Shown here: piece by piece, positions 18,851-27,136 of the stretch
Numbering within the stretch: the stretch's first letter is position 1
How the letters are laid out: each line of letters opens with the position of its first letter
NCBI RefSeq assembly: GCF_016862575.1
Contig: NZ_BONF01000027.1
Coordinates: 109,998 to 173,997 of the forward strand
Length of the DNA stretch: 64,000 nt
Direction of reading: 5' to 3'
Origin: Catellatospora bangladeshensis
GTDB taxonomy: Bacteria > Actinomycetota > Actinomycetes > Mycobacteriales > Micromonosporaceae
Notes under the pieces: model-generated
What the model was told of the DNA's origin: nothing
The model's database searches: none
The model's input: the letters and a program-made list of their open reading frames with translations, nothing else
Position numbers and translations under genes: made by a program

Positions 18851-19465
18851 ATGCCGCAGGGCAGACCCGAGCACGTGCCCGACGACGGGCTGACCACCCG
18901 GCAGCGCCGGAAGGGGCCGCTGCTCGCGGTGCACACGGGCGTCGGCAAGGGCAAGTCGACCGCCGCCTTCGGGATGGCGCTGCGCGCCTGGAACGTCGGC
19001 TGGCCCGTCGCCGTTTTCCAGTTCGTGAAGAGCCCGAAATGGCGGGTCGGCGAGGAGGCCGCGTTCCGGGCGCTGGGCGACGCCCACGCGCGGACCGGCG
19101 CCGGGGCCCCGGTGACCTGGCACAAGATGGGCGAGGGCTGGTCCTGGCTGGCCCGGCCCGGCGACGAGCGCGACCACGCCGCCGAGGCCGCCGAGGGCTG
19201 GGCGCAGATCAAGCGCGACCTGGCCGCGCAGCGGTACGGCTTCTACGTGCTGGACGAGTTCACCTACCCGCTGCACTGGGGCTGGGTGCCCGTCGGCGAC
19301 GTGGTCGAGACGCTGCGCGAGCGCCCCGGCACCCAGCACGTCGTGATCACCGGCCGGTACGCCGCCCCCGCGCTGCTGGAGGCGGCCGACCTGGTCACCG
19401 AGATGGGCAAGGTGAAGCACCCGATGGACGCGGGGCGCAAGGGCCAGGCGGGGATCGAATGGTGA
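18851..19465 (+). CDS. cobO: Cob(I)yrinic acid a,c-diamide adenosyltransferase CobO
   Basis: A 204-residue CobO/CobA-type enzyme. It transfers the adenosyl group of ATP to Co(I) corrinoids. The P-loop GVGKGKST (30-37) is followed by the family landmarks VAVFQFVKSPKWRVGEE, WHKMGEGWSWL and YVLDEFTYPLHWGWV, and the C-terminal EMGKVKHPMDAG. ATG 18851 follows GGAAGG at 6 bases. It lies inside the riboswitch 2 operon, after the chelatase and before cobB. Confidence 0.97.
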   Translation: MPQGRPEHVPDDGLTTRQRRKGPLLAVHTGVGKGKSTAAFGMALRAWNVGWPVAVFQFVKSPKWRVGEEAAFRALGDAHARTGAGAPVTWHKMGEGWSWLARPGDERDHAAEAAEGWAQIKRDLAAQRYGFYVLDEFTYPLHWGWVPVGDVVETLRERPGTQHVVITGRYAAPALLEAADLVTEMGKVKHPMDAGRKGQAGIEW

Positions 19466-19511
19466 AGCGGGCGGACGGCGGCGCGGTGACGTGCGGGCGG
19501 GCGGTGGCGGG

Positions 19512-20855
19512 GTGGTGACGATCCCGCGGATCGTGGTCGCCGCGGCGGCGTCGGGGCACGGCAAGACGACCGTGGCGACGGGGCTGCTGGCGGCGTACAC
19601 CGCACGCGGCATGAGCGTCGCCGGGTTCAAGGTCGGGCCGGACTACATCGACCCGACGTACCACTCGCTGGCCTGCGGGCGGCCCGGCCGCAACCTGGAC
19701 CCGTCGCTGGTCGGCGAGGAGTTGGTCGGGCCGCTGTTCGCGCACGGCGCGGCGGGTGCGCAGCTCGCCGTCGTCGAGGGCGTGATGGGCCTGTACGACG
19801 GCCGCTCCGGCCAGGGCGCCTTCGGCTCGACCGCGCACGTGGCCGAGCTGCTGGACGCGCCGGTCGTCTTCGTGGTCGACGCGACCGGGCAGGGCCGCTC
19901 GGTGGCCGCGCTGCTGCACGGGTTCCGCTCGTTCGGCACGGTGCGCCTCGGCGGGGTGGTGCTCAACCGCGTCGGCTCCGACCGGCACGAGGAGATCCTG
20001 CGCGAGGCCTGCGAGGAGGTCGGCGCCCCGGTGCTCGGCGTGCTGCGGCGGGCGAACGCCGTCGCGGTGCCCTCGCGGCACCTGGGCCTGGTGCCCGCCG
20101 CCGAGCAGAGCGGCGCGGCCGTGGACGGGGTACGCGCGATGGGCGAGCTGGTCGCGGACGGCGTCGATCTGGGCGAGGTGCTCGCGGTGGCGCACGGCGC
20201 GCCGCCGCTGGACGTGACGCCCTGGTCGGCCGCCGAGGCGGTGGGCGAGCCGGTGGCGCAGCGGCCGGTGATCGCCGTCGCGGGCGGGCCCGCGTTCACG
20301 TTCGGCTACGCCGAGCAGGCCGAGCTGCTGCGGGCGGCCGGGGCCGAGGTGGTGCACGTCGACCCGGTGCGGGACGAGGCGCTGCCGCCGCGCACCGCCG
20401 GGCTCGTGGCCGGCGGCGGCTTCCCCGAGGTGTACGGCGCCGAGCTGGCCGCGAACAAGCCGCTGCGCGACGCCGTACGCGAACTCGCCGCCGCCGGCCG
20501 CCCGGTCGCTGCGGAGTGCGCCGGGCTGCTGTGGCTGGCCCGGTCGCTGGACGGGCACGAGATGTGCGGGGTGCTCGACGCGCGGGCCGTGATGACCGAA
20601 CGGCTCACCCTCGGCTACCGCGACGCGGTCGCCGTGTCCGGCAGCGTGCTCGCCGAGCCGGGCACCCGCGTCACCGGGCACGAGTTCCACCGCACCGCCG
20701 TCGCGCCCGCCGCCGGGCCCGCGCCGGCCTGGGCCTGGCGCGGCACCGCCGCCGAGGGCTTCGTCCAGCATCGGGTACACGCCTCCTACCTGCACCTGCA
20801 CTGGGCCGGGCAGCCCGGCTTCGCGGTGCGGACGGTGCGTGCCGCATGCGCCTGA
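19512..20855 (+). CDS. cobB: Cobyrinate/hydrogenobyrinate a,c-diamide synthase CobB
   Basis: A 447-residue glutamine amidotransferase-ligase (CobB/CbiA). It amidates the a and c side chains of the ring using glutamine and ATP. The N-terminal P-loop ASGHGKTTVATGL leads into GFKVGPDYIDPTYH, a strong family mark. The class I amidotransferase half carries VAGGGFPEVYGAEL and the nucleophile Cys (AECAGLLWLA, about residue 336), then GHEFHRT. Two adjacent GTG codons (19512, 19515) precede TIPRIVVAA; the first is used here. The 3' end overlaps cobI by ten bases. Confidence 0.95.
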   Translation: MVTIPRIVVAAAASGHGKTTVATGLLAAYTARGMSVAGFKVGPDYIDPTYHSLACGRPGRNLDPSLVGEELVGPLFAHGAAGAQLAVVEGVMGLYDGRSGQGAFGSTAHVAELLDAPVVFVVDATGQGRSVAALLHGFRSFGTVRLGGVVLNRVGSDRHEEILREACEEVGAPVLGVLRRANAVAVPSRHLGLVPAAEQSGAAVDGVRAMGELVADGVDLGEVLAVAHGAPPLDVTPWSAAEAVGEPVAQRPVIAVAGGPAFTFGYAEQAELLRAAGAEVVHVDPVRDEALPPRTAGLVAGGGFPEVYGAELAANKPLRDAVRELAAAGRPVAAECAGLLWLARSLDGHEMCGVLDARAVMTERLTLGYRDAVAVSGSVLAEPGTRVTGHEFHRTAVAPAAGPAPAWAWRGTAAEGFVQHRVHASYLHLHWAGQPGFAVRTVRAACA

Positions 20856-21571
20856 TCGGAGTGGGCGTCGGCCCCGGCGACCCCGAACTGGTGACGCTCC
20901 AGGCGGTGCGCCTGCTGCGCGACGCGGGCCGGGTGTTCGTGCCCGTGATGGACCTGGGCGAGACCGGCCGGGCCGAGGCGACGGTCCGCGCGCACGCCGG
21001 GCACGACCGCGTCGAGCGGCTGGTGTTCGCCCTGAACGAGCGCACCGACGCGCGCCGCCGCGAGTCCCACTGGGACGAGGCCGGCGCCCGCGTCGCGGAC
21101 TGGCTGCGCGAGACCGGCGGCACCGCCGCGTTCGCCACCATCGGCGACCCGAACGTGTACTCCACCTTCGGCTACCTCGCCGCCACGGTCCGGGCGCTGC
21201 TGCCCGAGGTCGAGATCGCCACCGCGCCCGGCATCACCGCCATGCAGGCGCTCGCGGCGGCGGCCGGGGTGCCGCTGGCCGAGGGCGCCGAGCCGCTGGT
21301 GCTGGTGCCGCTGGCCGGGGGCGCCACGGCCCTGGCCGGCGCGCTGGCGTACGCCGAGGACGGCACGGTGGTGGCGTACAAGGGCGGGCGGCACCTGGAC
21401 GAGGTCGTAGCCGTGGTGAAGGACGCCGGGCGGCTCGGCGGAGCGGTCCTCGGCACCCGGCTGGGACTGCCGGGCGAGAGCGTGACCCCGCTGGCCACGG
21501 CGGACGGGGCGCCGTACCTGTCGGCGGTGCTGATCCCGGGACGGCGTGAGGGAAGGGGCGGAAAGCTGTGA
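20846..21571 (+). CDS. cobI: Precorrin-2 C20-methyltransferase CobI
   Basis: A 241-residue SAM-dependent methyltransferase of the TP-methylase fold. It starts MRLIGVGVGPGDPELVTLQAV (G-V-G-P-G-D loop). DPNVYSTFGYLAATV and APGITAMQALAA are the CobI-type motifs for methyl transfer at C20 of precorrin-2. ATG 20846 overlaps the cobB stop by ten bases. In many actinobacteria cobI is fused to cobJ; here it is a separate gene and cobJ is fused to cbiG instead. Confidence 0.95.
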   Translation: MRLIGVGVGPGDPELVTLQAVRLLRDAGRVFVPVMDLGETGRAEATVRAHAGHDRVERLVFALNERTDARRRESHWDEAGARVADWLRETGGTAAFATIGDPNVYSTFGYLAATVRALLPEVEIATAPGITAMQALAAAAGVPLAEGAEPLVLVPLAGGATALAGALAYAEDGTVVAYKGGRHLDEVVAVVKDAGRLGGAVLGTRLGLPGESVTPLATADGAPYLSAVLIPGRREGRGGKL

Positions 21572-22365
21572 AGGTCGTCTTCATCGGAGCGGGGCCCGGA
21601 GCGGCCGACCTGCTCACCCTGCGCGGAGCGGCCGCGATCGCCGCGGCCGACGTGGTGATCTGGGCGGCCAGCCTGGTGCACCCCGACGTGCTGTCGCATG
21701 CGAGGCCCGGCGCGCGGATCGTCGACTCGGCCGCGCTCACCCTGGAGCAGACGCTCGGCCTGTACCGCCAGGCCGCGGCCGAGGACCTGGTGGTGGCCCG
21801 GATCCACTCCGGCGACCCCGCGCTGTGGGGCGCGCTGGGCGAGCAGCTCGACGCCTGCCGGGAACTGGGGCTGCCCACCGAGGTCGTCCCCGGGGTGTCC
21901 TCGTTCACCGCCGCGGCGGCCGCCGTGCAGCGCGAGCTGACCGTGCCCGAGGTGGCCCAGTCGGTCGTGCTGACCAGGCTGGAGGGTGGCAAGACGCCGA
22001 TGCCCGAGCGCGAGTCGGTGCGGGCGTTCGCCGCGCACGGCGCGACCATGGCCGTCTTCCTGTCCGCCGCCCGGTCCGGCCAGCTCGCGGCCGAGCTGCT
22101 CACGGGCGGGTACGCGCCGGACACGCCGGTCGTGGTGGCCTACCGGGTGACCTGGCCGGAGGAGCTGGTCGTGCGCTGCACGGTCGGCACGCTGGAGGCG
22201 GCGGTCAAGGAGCACCGGCTGTGGAAGCACACGCTGTTCCTGGTCGGGCCCGCGCTCGGCGAGGGTGTCGGCACCCGCAGCCACCTCTACCACCCCGGCC
22301 ACTTCCACGGCTTCCGCCGGGCCGACCCGGCCGCCCGCGCCGCCCTGCGAGCAGGCCGTGCCTGA
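21568..22365 (+). CDS. cobM: Precorrin-4 C11-methyltransferase CobM
   Basis: A 265-residue TP-methylase. The start VKVVFIGAGPGAADLLTLRG and the motifs VIWAASLVHPDVL, RIHSGDPALWGAL, VPGVSSFTAAAA and RLEGGKTPMP are those of CobM/CbiF, which methylates C11 of precorrin-4. GTG 21568 overlaps the cobI stop as GTGA. The C-terminus LYHPGHFHGFRRADPA is His-rich and slightly longer than average. It is the fifth gene of the cob operon. Confidence 0.95.
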   Translation: MKVVFIGAGPGAADLLTLRGAAAIAAADVVIWAASLVHPDVLSHARPGARIVDSAALTLEQTLGLYRQAAAEDLVVARIHSGDPALWGALGEQLDACRELGLPTEVVPGVSSFTAAAAAVQRELTVPEVAQSVVLTRLEGGKTPMPERESVRAFAAHGATMAVFLSAARSGQLAAELLTGGYAPDTPVVVAYRVTWPEELVVRCTVGTLEAAVKEHRLWKHTLFLVGPALGEGVGTRSHLYHPGHFHGFRRADPAARAALRAGRA

Positions 22366-23623
22366 CCAGCCGGCCCTGCCACCCGGCCCGGACGGCACGG
22401 CATCGCGAGTCACGGTCCCCGGACCGGACGTGCCCGAGCTGCGGGAGCCGGACCTGCCGGGATCTGCGGTGGAGTCGGGGCCGGATATGCCTGTGCTGCG
22501 GGAGCCCGACCTGCCGCGGACCGCGAAGGATCGGCCCAAGGCGCTGCGGACCGGCTGGACCACGGGGACCTGTGCCTCGGCGGCGGCGAAGGCAGCGGTG
22601 GAACTGCTGGCAGGCGGGGTGCCGCCGCGCTGGGTGGAGGTGGCGCTGCCGTCCGGGCGGCGGGTGACGTTCGCGGTCGCGGAGTCCGGCATGGACGGCG
22701 ACGCGGCGACCGCCGTGGTGGTCAAGGACGCCGGGGACGACCCCGACGTGACGCACGGCGCCCGGCTGACCGCCACCGCGCGCTGGTGCGAGGGCACCGG
22801 CGTATCGCTGCGCGGCGGCACCGGCGTCGGCACCGTCACCAAGCCCGGCCTCGGCCTGGACGTCGGCGGCCCGGCCATCAACCCCGTGCCCCGCCAGATG
22901 ATCACGCAGGCGGTCGCCGAGGCCGCCGGCGGGCGCGGCGTGGAGGTGGTGATCTCGGTGCCGGACGGCGAGCGGATGGCCCGCAAGACCACGAACCGCA
23001 GGCTGGGCATCCTCGGCGGGATCTCGATCCTGGGCACCACCGGCATCGTCCGGCCGTTCTCCACCGCGTCCTGGCGGGCCAGCGTGATGCAGGCGGTGCA
23101 GGTCGCCGCGGCGCAGGGCGAGCAGACGATCGTGCTGTGCACCGGCGGGCGCACCGAGGCGGGGGCGATGGCGCTGCTGCCGGAGCTGCCCGAGGTCTGC
23201 TTCGTCGAGGTCGGCGACTTCACCGGGGCCGCGCTGCGCACCGCCGCCGGGCACGGCATGACCGGGGTGGTCTTCGTCGGCATGGCCGGCAAGCTGACGA
23301 AACTCGCCGCCGGGGTGCTGATGACGCACTACACCCGCTCCGCCGTGGACACCGCGCTGCTGGGCCGGGTGACGATCGCCGCCGGCGGCTCGCCCGAGCT
23401 GGCCGGGCAGGTCGACGCGGCGAACACGGCGCGGCACGCGTACGAGCTGTGGGAGTCGGCGGGTCTGCTGCGCACCGCCGGGGACCTGCTGTGCGGCCGG
23501 GTGCGGGACGTGCTGGCCCGGTTCGGCGGGGGCGTGCTCAAGGCCGAGGTGGCGATGGTGGACTTCACCGGGCGTACGGTCGTGGCCGCGACCAGGCCGG
23601 AGTGGGTCTCATGCGCCGGGTGA
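22358..23623 (+). CDS. cbiD: Cobalt-precorrin-5B C1-methyltransferase CbiD with an N-terminal extension
   Basis: CbiD of 421 residues from the GTG overlapping cobM's stop. The family core starts at about residue 64 with LRTGWTTGTCASAAAKAA and continues VTKPGLGLDVGGPAINPVPR, TTGIVRPFS and GMAGKLTKLAAGVLMTHY. CbiD methylates C1 in the anaerobic-type route; no CobF, its aerobic counterpart, is seen here. The first 60 residues are low-complexity and contain LREPDLP twice, 24 residues apart, encoded by nearly identical DNA. This extension is not part of the CbiD domain, so translation could also start downstream, for instance at an internal ATG near 22487. Confidence 0.92.
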   Translation: MPDQPALPPGPDGTASRVTVPGPDVPELREPDLPGSAVESGPDMPVLREPDLPRTAKDRPKALRTGWTTGTCASAAAKAAVELLAGGVPPRWVEVALPSGRRVTFAVAESGMDGDAATAVVVKDAGDDPDVTHGARLTATARWCEGTGVSLRGGTGVGTVTKPGLGLDVGGPAINPVPRQMITQAVAEAAGGRGVEVVISVPDGERMARKTTNRRLGILGGISILGTTGIVRPFSTASWRASVMQAVQVAAAQGEQTIVLCTGGRTEAGAMALLPELPEVCFVEVGDFTGAALRTAAGHGMTGVVFVGMAGKLTKLAAGVLMTHYTRSAVDTALLGRVTIAAGGSPELAGQVDAANTARHAYELWESAGLLRTAGDLLCGRVRDVLARFGGGVLKAEVAMVDFTGRTVVAATRPEWVSCAG

Positions 23624-24990
23624 CGGTGATCGGCCACGACGGCGGCGCGCTCGGCCCGGCCGCGTCGGCGGCGTTGTCGAGCGCGACCCTGGTCGCGGGC
23701 GGTGCCCGGCATCTGTCCGGGCTGGACCTGGGTGCCGAGACGCTGGTCATGGGCCCGGTCGCGCCGGTGGTGGCCCGCGTCGCCGCGCACGAGGGCGAGG
23801 CGGTGGTGCTGGCCAGCGGCGATCCCGGCTTCTTCGGCATCGTCGCGGCGCTGCGCCGGGCCGGGGTCGAGCCCGTGGTGCTGCCCGCGGTGTCGAGCGT
23901 CGCGGCGGCCTTCGCCCGCGCCGGCCTACCGTGGGACGACGCCCTGGTCGTCTCAGCCCACGGCCGCGACCCAGGCGCCCGCGACTCCGCCAGCGGCGAC
24001 GCCGCGTCAGGGGACTCCGTCGGCCGCGACTCCGCCTGCGGCGGCGCCGTGTCCGGAGGCGGTGATCGTGGCGGTGCGGACCATGATCCGTTTTTGTGGA
24101 CGCCTGCTGTCGCTGTAGCAACGCCAGGCGTCCACAAAAACGGATCATCGAGGCTGCCGGACGGATTCCGGCGGGCCGTCAACGCGTGCCGGGCCCACCC
24201 GAAGGTGGCGGTGCTGACCGCCCCCGGCAACGGGCCCGCCGCTCTCGGCGCGGCGCTGGCCGGGTGGGACCGCACCCTGGTGGTCGCCGAGCGGCTGGGC
24301 ACCCGGCAGGAACGGCTGGTCACGCTTGCCGCCGCCGCAGCGGCCGGAGCCGAGTGGGCCGACCCGAACGTGGTGCTCGTGCTGGACCCCGCCCGCCCCG
24401 ACGCGCGGACCCGGCCGGGCTGGGTCTCCGGTCCGGGCCCGGGCCCGCGCGGGTGGGCCCTGCCCGAGGCCGAGTACGCCCACCGCGACTCGATGATCAC
24501 CAAGGCGGAGGTACGCGCGTACGCCCTGGCCCGGCTCGGCCCGCGCCTCGGCGACCTGGTCTGGGACGTGGGCGCCGGGTCCGGCTCGGTCGCCGTGGAG
24601 TGCGCCCGGTTCGGCGCGGCGGTGCTCGCGATCGAGCGCGACCCGGCCGCCCTGCCCCTGATCAGGGCGAACGCGGCCGGTATCGGTATCCGCGTGGTCG
24701 CCGAGACGGCACCCGGCTGCCTGGCCGCGCTGCCCGACCCGGACGCCGTGTTCGTCGGGGGCGGGGGCATGACCGTGCTCGCCGCCTGCGCCGACCGCCG
24801 CCCCACGCGCCTGGTCACCGCCCTCGCCGCCGTCGAGCGGGCGGGCGCGGCGCTGACCCTGCTACGCGCCGCCGGGTACCGCGCCGAGGGCGTGCAGCTG
24901 CAGGCCGCGCGGCTGAACCCGCTGCCCGACGGCACGCACCGGCTCGCCGCCACCAATCCCGTCTTCGTCGTCTCCGGGGAGCTGCCATGA
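23611..24990 (+). CDS. cobL: Precorrin-6Y methyltransferase/decarboxylase CobL (CbiE-CbiT) with a palindrome insert
   Basis: A 459-residue fusion. The CbiE methylase (about 1-285) has VIGHDGGALGPAA and ASGDPGFFGIVAAL. The CbiT domain (about 290-459) has WDVGAGSGSVAVECAR (SAM binding, about 315-330). It methylates C5 and C15 and decarboxylates the C12 side chain. Residues about 121-186, between VVSAHGRD and RRAVNACRAHPKVAV, are an insert absent from a normal CbiE: a Ser/Asp/Gly-rich stretch, then 24 residues encoded by a palindrome with perfect 24-bp arms. The frame is intact, so the enzyme may still fold with an extra loop. The ends overlap cbiD and cbiG-cobJ. Confidence 0.93.
   Translation: MRRVTVIGHDGGALGPAASAALSSATLVAGGARHLSGLDLGAETLVMGPVAPVVARVAAHEGEAVVLASGDPGFFGIVAALRRAGVEPVVLPAVSSVAAAFARAGLPWDDALVVSAHGRDPGARDSASGDAASGDSVGRDSACGGAVSGGGDRGGADHDPFLWTPAVAVATPGVHKNGSSRLPDGFRRAVNACRAHPKVAVLTAPGNGPAALGAALAGWDRTLVVAERLGTRQERLVTLAAAAAAGAEWADPNVVLVLDPARPDARTRPGWVSGPGPGPRGWALPEAEYAHRDSMITKAEVRAYALARLGPRLGDLVWDVGAGSGSVAVECARFGAAVLAIERDPAALPLIRANAAGIGIRVVAETAPGCLAALPDPDAVFVGGGGMTVLAACADRRPTRLVTALAAVERAGAALTLLRAAGYRAEGVQLQAARLNPLPDGTHRLAATNPVFVVSGELP
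24083..24148. repeat. Family D palindrome, translated in frame within cobL
   Basis: Arms 24083-24106 (starts ATGATCCGTTTTTGTGG) and 24125-24148 (ends CCACAAAAACGGATCAT) are perfect 24-bp reverse complements with an 18-base loop. The run of five T and five A is striking in this GC-rich region. It encodes DHDPFLWTPAV...TPGVHKNGSS of CobL. Confidence 0.95.
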
Positions 24991-26951
24991 CCATCGGGCT
25001 GATCTGGGCCACCGCCGCCGGGCGCGCCGCCGCCGACCGGCTCGCCGCCGCCTGGCCCGGCGAGTGCACCGTCCACCAGGGACGGGTCCGCGACCAGCTC
25101 GCCCGCGCCTGGGCCGAGTCCGACGCGATCGTCGCCTTCCTGGCCACCGGCGCCACCGTCCGCCTCCTCGCCCCCCACCTCACCCCCGACCCGCAACCCG
25201 CCTCCGAACCTCGCATCGCGCCGAGTGCCGCCCCCGCGCCGGAGCCGCAGTTTCACCGAAACTGCAGCCTCAACGCCCTCGAAAGCTGCACTTTCCCCGA
25301 ACCTGACGCGGACGCCGACGCCGGTCCCGACGTGGGCGGCGGTGGCGGCAGGGTGGGTGTGCGGCGGGGGAAGGGGGAGCAGCCCGGGGTGGTGTGTGTG
25401 GATGAGGCGGGGCGGTGGGCGGTGGCGCTGCTCGGCGGGCATGCAGGTGGGGCGAACGCACTGGCCGGGCGGATCTCGGCGGTGCTGGGGGCGGAGCCGG
25501 TGGTGACCACCGGCACGGACGCGGCGGGCATCCCGGGCCTGGACACGCTCGGGTTCGCGGTGGCCGATCCGACGCGGCTCGCGCCCGTGTCGCGGGCGCT
25601 GCTCGACGGCGAGCCGGTCGACTGGCGCGCCGACCAGCTCTGGCCGCTGCCCGCGCTGCCACCCAACCTCGGCGACCATCCGGGCGCGGTGTGCCGCGTG
25701 CTGGTCACCGACCGCACCGCGCCCGTGCTCGAAGCGCCGGCCGGGGACGGGCGCGCCGACGGCCACGTGCCGTCGGCATCACCTGACGGAGACGCCGCGC
25801 ACGGAGCCGGCCGGCCGCTGGTGCTGCATCCGCCGTCGCTGGTGCTGGGGGTCGGGGCGAGCCGGGGCGTGGCGGAGGAGGAGATCGCGGAGCTGGCCGA
25901 CCGGGTGCTGGCCGCGGCGGGGCTGGCCGGTGCGTCGGTGTGCGCGGTGGCCACCGCGGACGTGAAGGCGGACGAGGCGGGCCTGCTCGCGTACGCGCGG
26001 CGGCGCGGCCTGCCCCTGCTCACCTATCCCGCGGCGGAGCTGGCGGGGGTGCCGGTGCCGAACCCGTCGGAGGTGGTGCGCGCGGCGGTCGGCACGCCGA
26101 GCGTGGCCGAGGCGGCGGCGCTGCTGGGCGCCCGCGCCCGGGGCCGCGACGCGCGGCTGGTGGCGCCGAAGACGGCGTCGGCGATGGCGACGGTCGCGGT
26201 GGCCCGGCTCGTCCCGATGGGACGGCTGGCGGTGATCGGCCTGGGTCCGGGCGCGGCGGATCTGCGTACGCCGCGGGCGACCGAGCAGCTGCGGGCCGCG
26301 TCGGTGGTGGTCGGCCTCGACCAGTACGTGGACCAGGTCCGGCATCTGCTGCGGCCGGGCACCCGGGTGGTGGACTCGGGGCTGGGCGCCGAGGAGGAGC
26401 GGGCGCGCACGGCCGTGGAGCTGGCGCGGGCCGGGCACGCGGTGGCGCTGATCGGCTCCGGCGACGCGGGCGTGTACGCGATGGCGTCGCCCGCGCTGGA
26501 GTTCGCCGGGGCGGACGTCGCGGTGACCGCCGTGCCGGGCGTGACCGCCGCCCTGGCCGCGTCGTCGCTGCTGGGTGCCCCGCTCGGCCACGACCACGTG
26601 TACCTCTCGCTGTCCGACCTGCACACCCCCTGGCCGGTGATCGAGCGGCGGCTGACCGCGGCGGCGCAGGCGGACCTGGTGGTGTGCCTCTACAACCCGC
26701 GCAGCGCCCGGCGGACCCGGCAGCTGCCCGCGGCGCTGGCGATCCTGGGCGCGCACCGGCCGCCGGACACCCCGGTGGGGCTGGTCCGCGAGGCGACCCG
26801 GCCGGGGGAGCGGGTGGCGCTGAGCACCCTGGCCGCGTTCGACCCGGCGGCGGTGGACATGAACACGGTCGTGATCGTGGGTGCGAGCACGACCCGCACG
26901 GTGGCGGGGCGCATGGTGACGCCGCGGGGGTACGCGTGGATGCCGTCGTGA
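24987..26951 (+). CDS. cobJ: CbiG-CobJ fusion: cobalt-precorrin-5A hydrolase and precorrin-3B C17-methyltransferase
   Basis: A 654-residue fusion. The CbiG part (about 1-410) has FLATGATVRLLAP, VALLGGHAGGANALA, TGTDAAGIPGLD and, in its C-terminal half, LVLGVGASRGVAEEEI. The CobJ part (412-654) has LAVIGLGPGAADLRTPRA, VGLDQYVDQV, GSGDAGVYAMASPALE and YNPRSARRTRQL. CbiG opens the delta-lactone; CobJ methylates C17 and contracts the ring. Residues about 68-132 (between LLAPHL and PGVVCVDEAG) are an insert of Pro/Ala/Asp/Gly-rich sequence containing a degenerate family B palindrome. ATG 24987 overlaps cobL as ATGA. Confidence 0.93.
   Translation: MTIGLIWATAAGRAAADRLAAAWPGECTVHQGRVRDQLARAWAESDAIVAFLATGATVRLLAPHLTPDPQPASEPRIAPSAAPAPEPQFHRNCSLNALESCTFPEPDADADAGPDVGGGGGRVGVRRGKGEQPGVVCVDEAGRWAVALLGGHAGGANALAGRISAVLGAEPVVTTGTDAAGIPGLDTLGFAVADPTRLAPVSRALLDGEPVDWRADQLWPLPALPPNLGDHPGAVCRVLVTDRTAPVLEAPAGDGRADGHVPSASPDGDAAHGAGRPLVLHPPSLVLGVGASRGVAEEEIAELADRVLAAAGLAGASVCAVATADVKADEAGLLAYARRRGLPLLTYPAAELAGVPVPNPSEVVRAAVGTPSVAEAAALLGARARGRDARLVAPKTASAMATVAVARLVPMGRLAVIGLGPGAADLRTPRATEQLRAASVVVGLDQYVDQVRHLLRPGTRVVDSGLGAEEERARTAVELARAGHAVALIGSGDAGVYAMASPALEFAGADVAVTAVPGVTAALAASSLLGAPLGHDHVYLSLSDLHTPWPVIERRLTAAAQADLVVCLYNPRSARRTRQLPAALAILGAHRPPDTPVGLVREATRPGERVALSTLAAFDPAAVDMNTVVIVGASTTRTVAGRMVTPRGYAWMPS
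25247..25301. repeat. Degenerate family B palindrome, translated within cbiG
   Basis: GCAGTTTC (25247-25254) pairs with GAAACTGC (25258-25265) around ACC. The unit ends with GCTGCACTTTCCCCGAAC, close to the family B arm at 52000. It encodes about residues 87-105 (QFHRNCSLNALESCTFPEP) of the CbiG-CobJ fusion. Confidence 0.7.
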
Positions 26952-27136
26952 GCTTCGACGGCTGCCAGGGCTGCGGCGCATGCCTGCTGACCTGCCCGGT
27001 GCACGCGATCCGGCCGGTGGCGGGCGACGGCCCGGCGGCGCTGTACGCCCGCCCGGACCTGTGCACGGGCTGCGGCGAGTGTGTCGAGGTGTGCCCGGTG
27101 GACGCGGTGACGCTGCTCGCGCGGGAGCGGCGATGA
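26948..27136 (+). CDS. Small 2[4Fe-4S] ferredoxin in the cob operon
   Basis: A 62-residue bacterial-type ferredoxin. Two CxxCxxCxxxCP motifs (Cys 6, 9, 12, 16 and 39, 42, 45, 49) bind two 4Fe-4S clusters. The GTG at 26948 overlaps the cobJ stop as GTGA, and the stop overlaps the start of cobH, so it is locked into the operon. It probably supplies electrons to a corrin step, such as cobalt reduction before adenosylation or a ring-contraction or reductase step; which one is not shown. GTG 26936 is an alternative start adding four residues. Confidence 0.9.
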   Translation: MSFDGCQGCGACLLTCPVHAIRPVAGDGPAALYARPDLCTGCGECVEVCPVDAVTLLARERR

